Assembly: GCF_023168325.1 (NCBI RefSeq)
Contig: NZ_AP025688.1
Location: 248,001-312,000 of the forward strand
DNA length: 64,000 bases
Source of the DNA: Tsukamurella sp. PLM1
Lineage (GTDB): Bacteria; Actinomycetota; Actinomycetes; Mycobacteriales; Mycobacteriaceae
Reading direction: 5' to 3'
In this document: one piece after another, positions 8,922-18,311 of the stretch
How the letters are laid out: each line of letters opens with the position of its first letter
Position numbering within the stretch: the stretch's first letter is position 1
Made by a program: the position numbers and the translations under genes
The notes under the pieces: model-generated
What the model saw: the letters and a program-made list of their open reading frames with translations, nothing else
What the model was told of the DNA's origin: nothing
Databases searched by the model: none

Positions 8922-10157
8922 TCAGGCGCAGCCGGTGGCGGAGCAGCCGGTGGCGGTGGTGGGGGCGAACCCGGCGAGGGGGTTCTCGTCGCAGTCGCGT
9001 GACGGCGGCCGGGTCATCAGTGTCAGCGGCACGCCGCGGGAGTGGTCCTTGTTCGCGGTGGGTTTGGTGCGTTCCCCGGCGAGCAGCGATTCGCCATAGC
9101 CCTGCACGCATTCCGGGTCCGGTCCGTCCATCGGCAGACCGGTGAAGAACTTGGCGGCCATGCACCCGCCGCGGCAGGAGTCGAAGAAGCTGCACTGGGT
9201 GCAGGCGCCGGCGCTCTGCGGCTCGCGCAGCGAGCGGAACAGGTCGGATCCCTGCCACACCCGCTGGAAGCCGCCGTCGGCGGTGACGTTTCCGGCGAGG
9301 AAGTTCTCGTGGATGGCGAAGGGGCAGGCGTAGACGTCGCCGACGGGGTCGATCAGGCACACGACGCGGCCGGCGCCGCATAGGTTCAAACCGGGCAGTG
9401 CGCCGCCGCCGGATCCGCCGAATGCTGACAGGTGGAAGAAGGAGTCGCCGGTGAGCACGCCGTCGCCGTGGGCGACGAGCCAGTCGTACAGTTCGCGCTG
9501 CTGCTCCGGGAGCGGGTGCAGATCGTCCCAGACGTCGGCGCCGCGGCCCGACGGGCGCAGCCGGGTGATCCGCAGCGTGGCGCCGTACCGGTCCGCCAGG
9601 GCCTTGAACTCGTCGAGCTGGGCGACGTTCTCGCGGGTCATCACGACGCTGATCTTGGCGTCGGCGAAGCCGGCATCCGCCAGGTTCTCCAGCGCCCGCA
9701 CCGCCATCGCGAAGGAGCCCGGGCCACGGACGGCGTCGTTGACCTCGGCGGTGGCGCCGTCGAGGGAGATCTGCACGTCCACGTAGTCGGAGTCGGCGAG
9801 CCGCCGGGCGACCTCCGGCGTGATCCGCAGGCCGTTGGTCGAGAACTTCACGCCCACCTGGTGCTCGGTGGCGTAATCCACCAGTTCCCAGAAGTCGGGG
9901 CGCACGGTCGGCTCTCCGCCGCCGATGTTGACGTAGAAGACCTGCATGCGCTGCAGCTCGTCGATGATGGCCTTGCACTGCTCGGTGCTGAGCTCGCGGG
10001 GGTCCCGCTTGCCGGAGCTCGACAGGCAGTGCACGCAGGCGAGATTGCACGCGTAGGTGAGCTCCCAGGTCAGGCAGATGGGCGCGTCGAGGCCGCGCTC
10101 GAACTGGTCGACGAGGCGGCCGACGGGGCGGGCTTGGGGCTTCTCGATGGTGGTCAT
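8922..10157 (-). CDS. mftC: Mycofactocin radical SAM maturase MftC
   Basis: Protein of 411 residues from ATG 10157, chosen over an upstream start because AGGAG precedes it at 8-9 bases. The radical-SAM cluster motif CNLACVHC places cysteines at 37, 41 and 44. The C-terminal SPASM region shows the cysteine series in CGAGRVVC, YACPF, CTQCSFFDSCRGGC. MftC decarboxylates the C-terminal tyrosine of MftA and forms the carbon-carbon crosslink with valine. It needs MftB to present the peptide. It starts five bases after the mftB stop. Confidence 0.93.
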   Translation of the reverse strand: MTTIEKPQARPVGRLVDQFERGLDAPICLTWELTYACNLACVHCLSSSGKRDPRELSTEQCKAIIDELQRMQVFYVNIGGGEPTVRPDFWELVDYATEHQVGVKFSTNGLRITPEVARRLADSDYVDVQISLDGATAEVNDAVRGPGSFAMAVRALENLADAGFADAKISVVMTRENVAQLDEFKALADRYGATLRITRLRPSGRGADVWDDLHPLPEQQRELYDWLVAHGDGVLTGDSFFHLSAFGGSGGGALPGLNLCGAGRVVCLIDPVGDVYACPFAIHENFLAGNVTADGGFQRVWQGSDLFRSLREPQSAGACTQCSFFDSCRGGCMAAKFFTGLPMDGPDPECVQGYGESLLAGERTKPTANKDHSRGVPLTLMTRPPSRDCDENPLAGFAPTTATGCSATGCA

Positions 10158-10162
10158 GTCGA

Positions 10163-10509
10163 TCACTCCTGATCGGTTGCCGGGATGATCATCCCGGACC
10201 CGCACAGCGCGTCGAGGGTCCGGACGTACCGCGGGCGGTCGGCGGGCGCGACGGGGGCCGCGTCGAGGGCGTCGTCCGCGGACGGATGGGTGTGGAGGGT
10301 GCGCACCAGGTCGACCACGACGAGGTCCTTGAGGAAGGACAGCTTGCGCGTTCCGAAGTGGTAGAGCAGGGCGCCGAAGGGCTCGGGGCGCACCGCGACT
10401 CGGGGATTGAGCCGCCAGCTGAGTGAGGTGTCGAAGAGCACGGGTTCGGGGAGGGCCGGGCCCCGGCGGCGGCAGCGCCGCCGGAGGCCGGTGCGGTTGC
10501 GGCGGTCAT
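10163..10509 (-). CDS. mftB: Mycofactocin peptide chaperone MftB, frameshifted in this sequence
   Basis: Small RiPP-recognition protein (PqqD-like fold), about 115 residues after correction. Its ATG at 10509 overlaps the mftA stop in TGATG, a coupled start. The first frame gives an alanine/glycine-rich leader. The conserved body (LPEPVLFDTSLSWRLNP, then RKLSFLKDLVVVDLV) is in the next frame. The shift is at the CCCC run 10461-10464; one more base joins the two as AAAGGPALPEP. MftB binds the MftA leader and delivers it to MftC. Size and context match the family, so the gene is probably intact in the organism. Confidence 0.85.
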
Positions 10510-10601
10510 CAGTAGACGCCGCACATCCCGTCGATGGAGACTTCCTCCACCAGTGACTCGGTGACGAGTTCGTCCTGCGTTTCGGTGTGGCTCTCGGACA
10601 T
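10509..10601 (-). CDS. mftA: Mycofactocin precursor peptide MftA
   Basis: A 30-codon gene. ATG 10601 is preceded by a perfect AGGAGGA site. The peptide is acidic and ends in the invariant core IDGMCGVY, whose last Val-Tyr pair becomes the cofactor. The leader EELVxESLVEE-type helix (here [11 protein letters not shown]) is the MftB-binding part. The stop TGA overlaps the mftB ATG by one base. This assignment rests on the exact C-terminal signature plus the flanking mftB-mftG genes. Confidence 0.95.
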   Translation of the reverse strand: MSESHTETQDELVTESLVEEVSIDGMCGVY

Positions 10602-10626
10602 GGGATTTCCTCCTCGTTCTTCTGAA

Positions 10627-10642
10627 TGTGGTGCACATCACA
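10627..10642. promoter_or_regulatory. CRP/GlxR-like binding site between mftA and mftR
   Basis: TGTGGTGCACATCACA matches TGTGA-N6-TCACA with one mismatch and has an internal GTGCAC palindrome. Its centre lies about 33 bases upstream of the mftA start, close to the 31-base spacing at the Fe-ADH gene. Confidence 0.5.
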
Positions 10643-10692
10643 CGGTAATGACACTGAGTGCAGAATCAAGAGTTGCGCCGAAATCCCCTCCA

Positions 10693-10704
10693 ACCGGGCA
10701 GGTC
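10693..10704. promoter_or_regulatory. Diverged third copy of the shared box near mftR
   Basis: ACCGGGCAGGTC matches ATCGGGTAGGTC of the boxes at 240-251 and 4227-4238 at 10 of 12 positions. It is about 97 bases upstream of mftA and 52 bases upstream of mftR, a plausible place for an autoregulatory operator. Confidence 0.3.
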
Positions 10705-10755
10705 GGATAGACTCCGCGCGGAGGTGGGAGCAGATCGCCGGCGCGGAGGTGGGTC

Positions 10756-11364
10756 ATGGCCGCAGTCAGGCGCAGCGGGCCGCTCGGCGGTCGGCCCAGC
10801 GCGACCACGCGAGGGCACCTCAGCGCCGTCGCCATCGACATGTTCATCGAGCGCGGCTTCGACGAGACCAGTGTCGACGACATCGCCGCCGCCGCGGGTA
10901 TCGCCCGCCGCACCCTGTTCCGCTACTACCCGTCGAAGAACTCCCTCGCCTGGGGCGAGTTCGACGACCACCTCGACGGCCTTCGCCGGATCCTCGCCGA
11001 GCCGGCCGCGGGACGGTCGCTGGGCGAGGAGCTGCGGGACGCCATCGTCTCGTTCAACGCGGTCCCGGCGGAGGCCGTGGAGAGTCACCGCCGGCGGATG
11101 CGGCTCCTGCTCACCGTGCCTGCGCTGCAGGCGCATTCGATGATCATGTACGCGGACTGGCGGCAGGTGATCGCCGAGCACTGCGCCGCGCGGATCGCGG
11201 CGCGATCCACCGATCACATCCCCCAGACGGTCGCCTGGATGGCGCTCGGGGTGGCCCTCGCCGCGTACGAGCAGTGGCTCGCGGAACCCGGCGTCGAACT
11301 GGAGGCGCTCCTGCGCACCGGCTGCGACCTGCTGATCGACAGCGTCGCCGCACTGACCGGCTGA
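10756..11364 (+). CDS. mftR: TetR-family regulator of the mycofactocin locus (MftR)
   Basis: Protein of 202 residues from ATG 10756, with GGAGG six bases upstream. The N-terminal helix-turn-helix is clear (VDDIAAAAGIARRTLFRYYPSKNSL, about residues 40-65, quoted as SVDDIAAAAGIARRTLFRYY). The C-terminal ligand domain is alpha-helical. MftR proteins sit divergently from mftA and repress the operon, and acyl-CoA ligands relieve repression in the studied mycobacterial protein. The gene is divergent from mftA with a 154-base shared control region. Confidence 0.88.
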   Translation: MAAVRRSGPLGGRPSATTRGHLSAVAIDMFIERGFDETSVDDIAAAAGIARRTLFRYYPSKNSLAWGEFDDHLDGLRRILAEPAAGRSLGEELRDAIVSFNAVPAEAVESHRRRMRLLLTVPALQAHSMIMYADWRQVIAEHCAARIAARSTDHIPQTVAWMALGVALAAYEQWLAEPGVELEALLRTGCDLLIDSVAALTG

Positions 11365-11369
11365 GGGCG

Positions 11370-12520
11370 TCAGTCCGGCGCGGTCCAGCGCTGCGGGCGG
11401 CGGAAGGCGCGGTCGAGGAGCTGGTCGGGGGCGAGCCGTAGGGCGGTGTCGCGCGCGAGGGCGACGAGCGGGTTCGGCCACTGACCGGCGGCGCCGAGCA
11501 GATGCGCCTGCCGTGCGATGCGCTGTGTCCGCGCCCGCCGCGCCTTGTCGTACGCGCCCAGCTTCGCCGGGACCACCCGCGGGTCCGGGTCGCTCGCGTG
11601 GGGCCGCAGCAGCGAGACGAGCACCGCGGCGTCCTCCAGCGCGAGGTTCGCGCCCGGCCGAGCGTGGGCGGCATGGCGTGGGCGGCGTCGCCGACCAGGG
11701 TCGCCTGCCCGCGCGAGTAGGTGCGCAGGGGATGCGCGAGCCGCTCGATCGGCTGGTACCCGATCCGCGCCGGATCGGTGGCCGCGACGAGATCGGGGAT
11801 GGGGCCGTGCCAGTCGCCGTAACGGGCGAGCAGTTCGTCGGGCTCGGGCACGTCGTCGGCCGCGGAGGGCCGCACGGCGAACCAGTACACCCGCCCGTCG
11901 CGCAGCGGCATGTAGCCGAACCTCTCACCGCGGCCGAAGGTCTCGCCTCCGTCGGGCAGTTCGACGGGCGTGTCGGTGATGCCCCGCCACGCCCCGTAGC
12001 CGCAGTAGGCGGCACCCGGATCGCCCGCGTGGCTGCCCCGCACGCGGCTGCGGATCCCATCCGCGCCGACGATGACGTGCGCGTCCTCCAGCAGCCCGCT
12101 CGGCCCCAGGTCCAGGGTGGCCCGGCTCATCCCCTCCACCCGGATCCCCGGCCGGACGGTGTCCGGCGCCAGGCCGCCGAGGAGTGCCCTGTGCAGGTCG
12201 GTCCGATCCACCACGCGCAGGTCGGCGACGGTGGTCGGCGCGAACGTGGCGAGCATCGTGCCGTCGTGCCGTCGGGTTCCGATCGGGATCGACGGCGGAC
12301 CGTCGGCGGTGACGGCCCGCACCCGGTCCTCCAGGCCGAGCGAGCGCAGGGCGGCGAAACCGTTCGCGAACAGCGACAGGCCCGACCCGCGGGGGAGGAA
12401 GCGGGCGGCCTGTTCGAGGACGATCACCTCGGCGCCGGCTCGCTGCAGCCCGGACGCGGCGGCGATTCCGCCGATGCCCGCGCCGACGATCGCCACGCGC
12501 AGAGAGTTCGTCCTCCACAT
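11370..12520 (-). CDS. FAD-dependent aromatic-type monooxygenase, frameshifted in this sequence
   Basis: Class A flavin monooxygenase (PHBH fold), about 384 residues after correction. The Rossmann motif VAIVGAGIGGIAAAS is near the start, the DG motif in VGADGIRSRVRG in the middle, and the GD motif LVGDAAHAMPPTLG later. The rest, beginning PGANLALEDAAVLVSLL, lies in the next frame. The shift is around 11655-11660. The start is uncertain: ATG 12520 has no good ribosome site and a start closer to RVAIVG is possible. The gene converges on mftR, five bases apart. Substrate unknown. An AACCGCGGTT palindrome lies upstream at 12585-12594. Confidence 0.72.
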
Positions 12521-12629
12521 GCGCTTCACGCTAGTGCTGAAACCGTGCGGTGTCACCGAGGTGTGCGCCACCCGACGAGTGGGGAACCGCGGTTTCCGGA
12601 CGCCGGCACGGCGAGTGGCGCGGCCCCGC

Positions 12630-14317
12630 CTAGACCGCCGCGCCCAGCAGCGATTCCAGGGCCCGCGCCATGTCGGGTGCCTCGATGCGCATGAGCACGG
12701 CCTCGTCGACGCCGGCCAGGTCGACGCCGGAATCCGCGAGGCGCAGCTCGCGCTCCTCCTCCGCCGCCTCGATCACGTTGCGCACGAACCGGCCGTTGCC
12801 GAGCCGGTCCAGCCGGTCGGCGACCCGGGTGCAGCAGGTCTCGAGGACGGCCGCCGCGTCGCCGGTGAGCACCGCGTCGCGGGAGCGGGCCATCGCGGCG
12901 CCGATCTCGGCGAGCTCGCCGGGGGAGTAGCCGGGGAACCGGATCCGGCGCGCGAACCGGGAGGCCAGGCCCTCGTTCGAGTCGAGGAAGCGGTCGATCT
13001 CCGCGTCGTACCCCGCGACGATCACTACCAGCCGGTCGCGGTCGTTCTCCATCCGGGCGAGCAGCGTGTCGATCGCCTCGCGGCCGAACGCGTCGCCGCC
13101 CGATAGGCCCTCCTGCACGAGTGTGTAGGCCTCGTCGATGAACAGCACCCCGTCGAGCGCCGAATCGATCACCGCGCCCGTCTTCTGCGCGGTGGCGCCG
13201 AGGTACTGGCCCACGAGGTCGCGCCGCGGCACTCCACCACGGTGTCGGTGGCCAGCAACCCGAGCCCGCGGTACATCCGGGCCACGATCCGCGCCACCGT
13301 CGTCTTGCCCGTTCCCGGCGGTCCCGTGAACGCCAGGTGCAGCGAGCGGGAGCCGCTGGCGAGTCCGCGGTCGGCGCGCACCCGCGCCAGCTCCATCGTG
13401 GTCTTCAGACGCGTGACCTGTTCCTTGACCTCTCGCAATCCCACCTGCCGTTCCAGCTCGGCCGCGGCGTCGGCGAGGAGATCGGCGGCGGGCTCGGTGC
13501 CGGCCTCGGGAGCGGCGGCCGGCACGCTCGTCTCGAGCACCAGGCGGTGGCCCGGGTCGCGCAGCGCGGCCTCGGCCGGCGGGTACGACGGTGCGGCCCG
13601 CTCCAGCAGCGCGCGGGCGCCGTCCTCGTCGCCCTGCTCGCGCAGGACGAGCCCGTGGCAGTACTGCGCCGCGGCGGCGGCGCCCGGCACCGGCCCGTCG
13701 GCGGCCGCCGACAGCAGCCGGGCGGCCTCGGCGAACCGGCCCAGCTGCGCGGCGGCGGATCCGGCGAGGGTGCGGGCGGCCGCGGCCAGGACGGCGTCGT
13801 CCCAGGCGTCGATGCCGGCGAGCGCGGACGCGACGTCCGGCCACCGTCGGGACCGGGAGGCGACGACCGCGCGCTGATACGCGACCACCGGCTCCGCGGG
13901 CGCGGCCTCGAGAACGCGGTCGGCCTCGTCGGGCGCGCCGTCGGCGAGCAGGCGCGCCGCGTACGCGACGTGCGCGGTCACGGCGTCGCGCAGCGGATAG
14001 TCCACGTACAGACCGGTGGCGAACGACGCGCAGAGCGTGCCGGGCGGCAGTCCCAGCCGCCGGGCGGCCGCGCCGATCCGGTCCGCGCAGCGATGCAGCG
14101 CGGCCAGGACCTCGGCGGTGGCCTCCCCGGCCGCGGCGCGGCCCAGCCACGCGTCGGCCAGCGCCGGATCGGCCGTCGTGGCCGCCTCGAAGGCGCGCCG
14201 GGCGAGCGCGGGATCGACCGGCGCCGAATCGAACTCCCCGACACCGTGGCCGAGAGCGGCGACGCCGGCGCGGAAGGCGGTGAGCGCGGACGTCGCCGAA
14301 GCCGAAGCAGAAGTCAT
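12630..14317 (-). CDS. Type VII secretion EccA-like AAA ATPase, frameshifted in this sequence
   Basis: About 562 residues after correction, matching the EccA length. Residues 1-270 are a helical tetratricopeptide-like domain. The AAA+ domain has Walker A GPPGTGKT at 332-339, then Walker B GVLFIDEAYTL and RMENDRDRLVVIVAGY in the second frame. The shift is near 13232; adding a G gives VVEVPRRDLVGQYLG. EccA proteins are cytosolic ATPases of ESX (type VII) secretion that bind exported substrates and chaperones. No ESX core genes or WXG100 pair flank it, so it is an orphan copy here. An alternative is a CbbX-type Rubisco activase relative, but the N-terminal domain argues for EccA. Confidence 0.78.
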
Positions 14318-14374
14318 AGGTCCCCCCGAACCGTGCAGGGATCCCCCGATCCCTCCCCGCCAAACTAGCCGGGG

Positions 14375-14869
14375 TCAGCGCGCGAGGAGGGCGATCTCGC
14401 GGATCTCCGCGAGATCGGGGCCGTACTCGTCCGACGACCAGAACCGCAGCCGCCAGGTGTCGGCGCCCTCGCCCGCGTGCCGTGCCGAGGCCTCCACCTC
14501 GTAGAACCCCCGCGCCATCGGGAACTCGACCACCTCGCCGGGACCGTCACCGTCGAGCCCGCTGTCTGGGGAGAACCACTCGACCGAGCCCGAGGTGTCG
14601 ACGCACAACTGGGTGCGCAGCACCGTGTCCCACTCGCCCTCGGGGTGCGGCGGTGAGTCCCAATGCTCGAACTCGACGGGCATCGCGGTCTGGTTGCGGG
14701 ACGGGGAGGCGAAGCCGGCGGTGGCGCGGTTGGTCGCGGCGCCGTGCACCGTGACGGCGGCCAGCAGGTCGTCGGGGACGCGGTGGCCGAAGCAACTGCC
14801 GAAGAACTTGCCGCCCCGCAGGTCGAGCACGCCGGACAGCTGCATCAGGATCTGGGGCTCGAGTCGCAT
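14375..14869 (-). CDS. Uncharacterised protein
   Basis: Intact 164-residue reading frame. ATG 14869 (MRLEPQILMQ) is chosen because the 5' extension has no family-like sequence, though the ribosome site is weak. No signal peptide or membrane segment. The sequence is rich in aromatic and acidic residues (EFEHWDSPPHPEGEWD, RLRFWSSDEYGPD) and looks like a beta-rich cytosolic domain. It is divergent from the ABC exporter at 14947 and follows the EccA-like gene by 57 bases on the opposite side. I do not recognise the family. Confidence 0.6.
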   Translation of the reverse strand: MRLEPQILMQLSGVLDLRGGKFFGSCFGHRVPDDLLAAVTVHGAATNRATAGFASPSRNQTAMPVEFEHWDSPPHPEGEWDTVLRTQLCVDTSGSVEWFSPDSGLDGDGPGEVVEFPMARGFYEVEASARHAGEGADTWRLRFWSSDEYGPDLAEIREIALLAR

Positions 14870-14946
14870 GCCACCATTGTGGCGGATACCCGACTCAGGG
14901 TTCCTCCCGATGCCGCAGGCCTGCCGTTTCTGGCATTCTCGATGGC

Positions 14947-15729
14947 ATGTCACAGACTCCGTTCCAGACGGTCCCGGCGCCGCCCGCCGCCCCGGCGGTG
15001 GCCGCGCGCGCCGTGAACGTCACCAAGGTCTACGGCGAGGGCGACAACGCCGTCTACGCGCTCGCGGGGATCTCGGTGGACTTCCGGGCCGGCGAGTTCA
15101 CGGCGATCATGGGGCCGTCCGGCTCGGGCAAGTCGACGCTCATGCACTGCCTGGCGGGTCTCGACGCCGCGAGCGGCGGATCGATCGTGGTGGGCGGGAC
15201 CGAGCTGACGTCGCTGAACGACAAGCAGATCACCGAGCTGCGGCGCGACCGGATCGGGTTCGTGTTCCAGAGCTTCAACCTGGTGCCCACCCTGACGGCG
15301 CTGGAGAACATCACGCTTCCGCTCGACATCGCGGGGCGCAAGCCGGACGAGCAGTGGCTGAACGCGGTGATCGACCGGCTGGGCCTGCGGCCGCGGCTGG
15401 GGCACCGGCCCACCGAGCTGTCCGGCGGGCAGCAGCAGCGCGTGGCGTGTGCTCGCGCCCTGGTGGGGCGGCCCGAGATCGTCTTCGGCGACGAGCCCAC
15501 GGGCAATCTCGACTCCCGGTCCGGCGCGGAAGTCCTGTCCATCCTTCGGGCCGCGGTCGACGACTTCCGGCAGACTGTCGTGATCGTCACGCACGACCCG
15601 CGCGCCGCGTCCTACGCCGACCGGGTGGTGTTCCTCGCCGACGGCCGCATCGTGGACGAGATGCGCCGGCCCACCGCGGAGCGCGTGCTGGAGAAGATGA
15701 TCCACCTCGACGAGCTCGTCGCCCGCTGA
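14947..15729 (+). CDS. ABC exporter ATP-binding protein (LolD/MacB type)
   Basis: Protein of 260 residues. Walker A GPSGSGKST is at 56-64, Q-loop FVFQSFN near 106, signature LSGGQQQ at 158-164, Walker B IVFGDEP at 178-184 and the switch histidine in VTHDPRAA. It has the MacB/LolD-type layout and an alanine/proline-rich N-terminal extension. The stop overlaps the permease start (TGATG), so the two subunits are translationally coupled. Such ATPases power FtsX-type mechanotransmission permeases rather than classical import. Confidence 0.88.
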   Translation: MSQTPFQTVPAPPAAPAVAARAVNVTKVYGEGDNAVYALAGISVDFRAGEFTAIMGPSGSGKSTLMHCLAGLDAASGGSIVVGGTELTSLNDKQITELRRDRIGFVFQSFNLVPTLTALENITLPLDIAGRKPDEQWLNAVIDRLGLRPRLGHRPTELSGGQQQRVACARALVGRPEIVFGDEPTGNLDSRSGAEVLSILRAAVDDFRQTVVIVTHDPRAASYADRVVFLADGRIVDEMRRPTAERVLEKMIHLDELVAR

Positions 15730-18302
15730 TGGCCTCTCCGATGCGGCGCGTGGCGCTGCGGAACCTCATGGCGCACAAGGGGCGCCTGGTCCTGACGGTG
15801 CTGTCCGTGCTGCTCGGCACGTCATTCATCGCCGGCTCGATGGTGTTCACCGGAACGCTGTCGAAGGCGTTCGACGGGATCTCCGACCAGATCGCGGTGG
15901 GCGTCGACGCGCGGGTGTCGCCGAAGAACGCCCAGGGGCAGGGCGGATTCGGTCCGGCCGGGCCGGGCGTCCCGCTGGCGGTGGCCGATGAGGTGAAGGC
16001 CGTTCCCGGCGTGCGCGTGGTGGCTCCGGCGATCACCGGCACGATCGCGCTGCGCGACGGCAACGGCGACGTGGTCGCGCCCACCGGCGCGCCGCAGGTG
16101 GGCGGTGCCTACCTGCCGCCGGGGGAGAACCTCGATCCGTCCGGCCTGAAGCTCACCGCGGGGCGCGCACCGTCGGGCCCGAACGAGATGGTGCTCAACG
16201 ATTCCGCCGCCGATCGGCTGAAGCTCCCGGTGGGCGCGAGAACCACGATCGTGGCCCCGCACTCGCCCGGTCCCGTCGACGTGACCGTCGTCGGCACGTA
16301 CTCGGTGTCGATCGACTCCGGCGGGTACGTCGGCGCCCTGTTCGCGAAGGACGAGGCGCAGAAGTTGTTCGGCGACGGTGCCACCGCCCCGTACATCGAC
16401 ATCGGTGCGGCGCAGGGCACCACGCCCGAGCAGTTGCGCGATTCCCTGGCGGCGAAGCTGCCGGAGCTGAAGGTGCAGACCGGGGCCGAGGTCCGGCAGG
16501 AGTTCGAGGACACGATCAACCAGGGCCTGAGCTTCCTCAACTACTTCCTCGTGGCGTTCGGCCTGATCGGCCTGCTGGTGGGCGTTTTCATCATCTACAA
16601 CACGTTCTCGATGCTGGTCGCGCAGCGGCTGTCGGAGCTGGCGCTCCTGCGTGCCATCGGTGCGAGCCGCGGCCAGGTGCGCAACTCGGTGGTGTTGGAG
16701 GCGCTGGTCGTGGGTGTGGTCGGCAGTGCGCTGGGCCTGGCCGTCGGCATCGGTCTCGCGGTGCTCCTGCGCACGGCCGTCACCGCGGCGGGCGCGGGCT
16801 TCCCCGACGGCGGCCTGTCGGTCAGCCCCTCGGTGATCGTCACGGTCATGGTGGTCGGCACCGTCGTCACCGTGATCTCGGCGTTGATCCCCGCCGTGCG
16901 CGCGTCCCGGGTGCCGCCCGTCGCGGCGATGCGGGCGCAGGACGGCGGCTCCGCCGCGTCGGTGATGGTCCGCGGCGCGGTCGGCGCGGCGCTGCTGCTG
17001 TGCTCGCTCGCGCTGCTGTTCGTTGCCACCACGGAGGTCGGGGCGGGCGCGGCGATCGTCGTCGGCATCGCCGGCTTCGGGCTGATCCTGGCCGTCGTGA
17101 TCGGCGGGCCGGCGCTCGTGGCGCCGCTGCTGGGCGGCGTCGGCAGGGTGCTCGCGGCGCCGTTCGGTCCGGCGGGCCGGCTGGGCCGCACCAATGTGAT
17201 GCGCAACCCGCAGCGCACCACGGCGACCGCGTTCGCACTGGTCATCGGCGTGGCGTTGGTCGGCGTCATCGGCACGCTGGGGGCGTCGATGCAGAAGTCG
17301 ATCGACGCCCAGGTCGACAGCGGCATCCGCTCCGACCTGGTGCTGCAGGCACCGTCGCTGGGCATGCCGCCGGCCGCGCTCACGGCGATCGAGGGCGTGC
17401 CCGGGATCGGCACGAAGACCGTGCTCTACGGGGTGCCCGCGCGCGTCGGGGACGACCGGGTGTCCGTCCTCGGGGTCGACGGTGACGTGACCTCCGTGTT
17501 CAACCTCACCCGCGCGTCCGGCGACCTGACGCTACGGGCGGGCGGCATGCTGGTGGACGACAGGACCGCCCGCGAACGCGGCTGGGGCGTGGGCTCGAAG
17601 GTCGCCCTGGGCTCGGCGGTGGGCAGGGAGAAGGCCGCGGTCACCGTCACCGGGATCTACGAGGGCAAGGGCGGCATGCTGTCCGGGCCCGTGGTGGCCG
17701 CCCCGGACCTGAACGTGCTGTACCCGCCGGCGCGGGGTTCGTCGTCGCCGATCGTGACTCCGCAGTCGGTGTACATCAACGCTGCCGAAGGGACCTCCGT
17801 GGAGGCGTTGAAGGAGCGCCTGCGAGAGTCCGTGAAACCGCTGCTGGTGGTGAACGTCGACGACCAGCAGGATCTCAAGGATCAAGCGGGCCAGGCGATC
17901 ACGGCCATGATGGGGGTGCTGTACGCGCTGCTCGGGCTCGCGGTGGTGATCGCGATCCTGGGGATCATCAACACCCTGGCGCTGTCGGTGGTCGAGCGCC
18001 GGCGGGAGATCGGCATGCTGCGCGCCATCGGTCTGGTCCGGGGGCAGGTGCGCCGCTCGATCTACCTCGAGTCGATGCTGATCGCGGTTTTCGGCGCGGC
18101 GCTCGGCCTCGTCCTGGGCGTGCTGCTGGGCGTGTCGCTGGTCAACGCGCTGCGCGACGAGGGCCTCGGCTCCGTCGTGGTGCCGTGGCCCACGGTGATC
18201 GTGATGCTGGTGGCGTCCGCGTTCGTCGGCGTGGGCGCGGCGATCCTCCCGGCCATCCGCGCCGCCCGCACGCCGCCGCTCGCGGCCATTGCGGAGGGCT
18301 GA
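15729..18302 (+). CDS. ABC transporter permease with two FtsX domains
   Basis: Membrane protein of 857 residues. An N-terminal helix (LVLTVLSVLLGTSFIAGSMV) is followed by a large extracytoplasmic domain, a three-helix FtsX core around residues 260-400, a second extracytoplasmic domain and a C-terminal FtsX core ending in PAIRAARTPPLAAIAEG. Each core carries the motif RRREIGMLRAIG or its equivalent LSELALLRAIGAS. The duplicated form is typical of actinobacterial lipoprotein, lipid or antimicrobial efflux permeases. It starts on the ATPase stop codon. The cargo is not predictable. Confidence 0.85.
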   Translation: MASPMRRVALRNLMAHKGRLVLTVLSVLLGTSFIAGSMVFTGTLSKAFDGISDQIAVGVDARVSPKNAQGQGGFGPAGPGVPLAVADEVKAVPGVRVVAPAITGTIALRDGNGDVVAPTGAPQVGGAYLPPGENLDPSGLKLTAGRAPSGPNEMVLNDSAADRLKLPVGARTTIVAPHSPGPVDVTVVGTYSVSIDSGGYVGALFAKDEAQKLFGDGATAPYIDIGAAQGTTPEQLRDSLAAKLPELKVQTGAEVRQEFEDTINQGLSFLNYFLVAFGLIGLLVGVFIIYNTFSMLVAQRLSELALLRAIGASRGQVRNSVVLEALVVGVVGSALGLAVGIGLAVLLRTAVTAAGAGFPDGGLSVSPSVIVTVMVVGTVVTVISALIPAVRASRVPPVAAMRAQDGGSAASVMVRGAVGAALLLCSLALLFVATTEVGAGAAIVVGIAGFGLILAVVIGGPALVAPLLGGVGRVLAAPFGPAGRLGRTNVMRNPQRTTATAFALVIGVALVGVIGTLGASMQKSIDAQVDSGIRSDLVLQAPSLGMPPAALTAIEGVPGIGTKTVLYGVPARVGDDRVSVLGVDGDVTSVFNLTRASGDLTLRAGGMLVDDRTARERGWGVGSKVALGSAVGREKAAVTVTGIYEGKGGMLSGPVVAAPDLNVLYPPARGSSSPIVTPQSVYINAAEGTSVEALKERLRESVKPLLVVNVDDQQDLKDQAGQAITAMMGVLYALLGLAVVIAILGIINTLALSVVERRREIGMLRAIGLVRGQVRRSIYLESMLIAVFGAALGLVLGVLLGVSLVNALRDEGLGSVVVPWPTVIVMLVASAFVGVGAAILPAIRAARTPPLAAIAEG

Positions 18303-18311
18303 TCCCGCCGC

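Noticed and set aside
4257..10509. Mycofactocin genes mftB, mftE and mftG as true pseudogenes
   Set aside because: Each is repaired by a single base in a G/C run, similar breaks hit unrelated and essential genes, and the remaining mft genes are intact.
14595..18302. A 1,235-codon frame through the permease
   Set aside because: The part before 15729 is out of frame with the ABC ATPase gene and antisense to the unknown gene; the permease start overlaps the ATPase stop.
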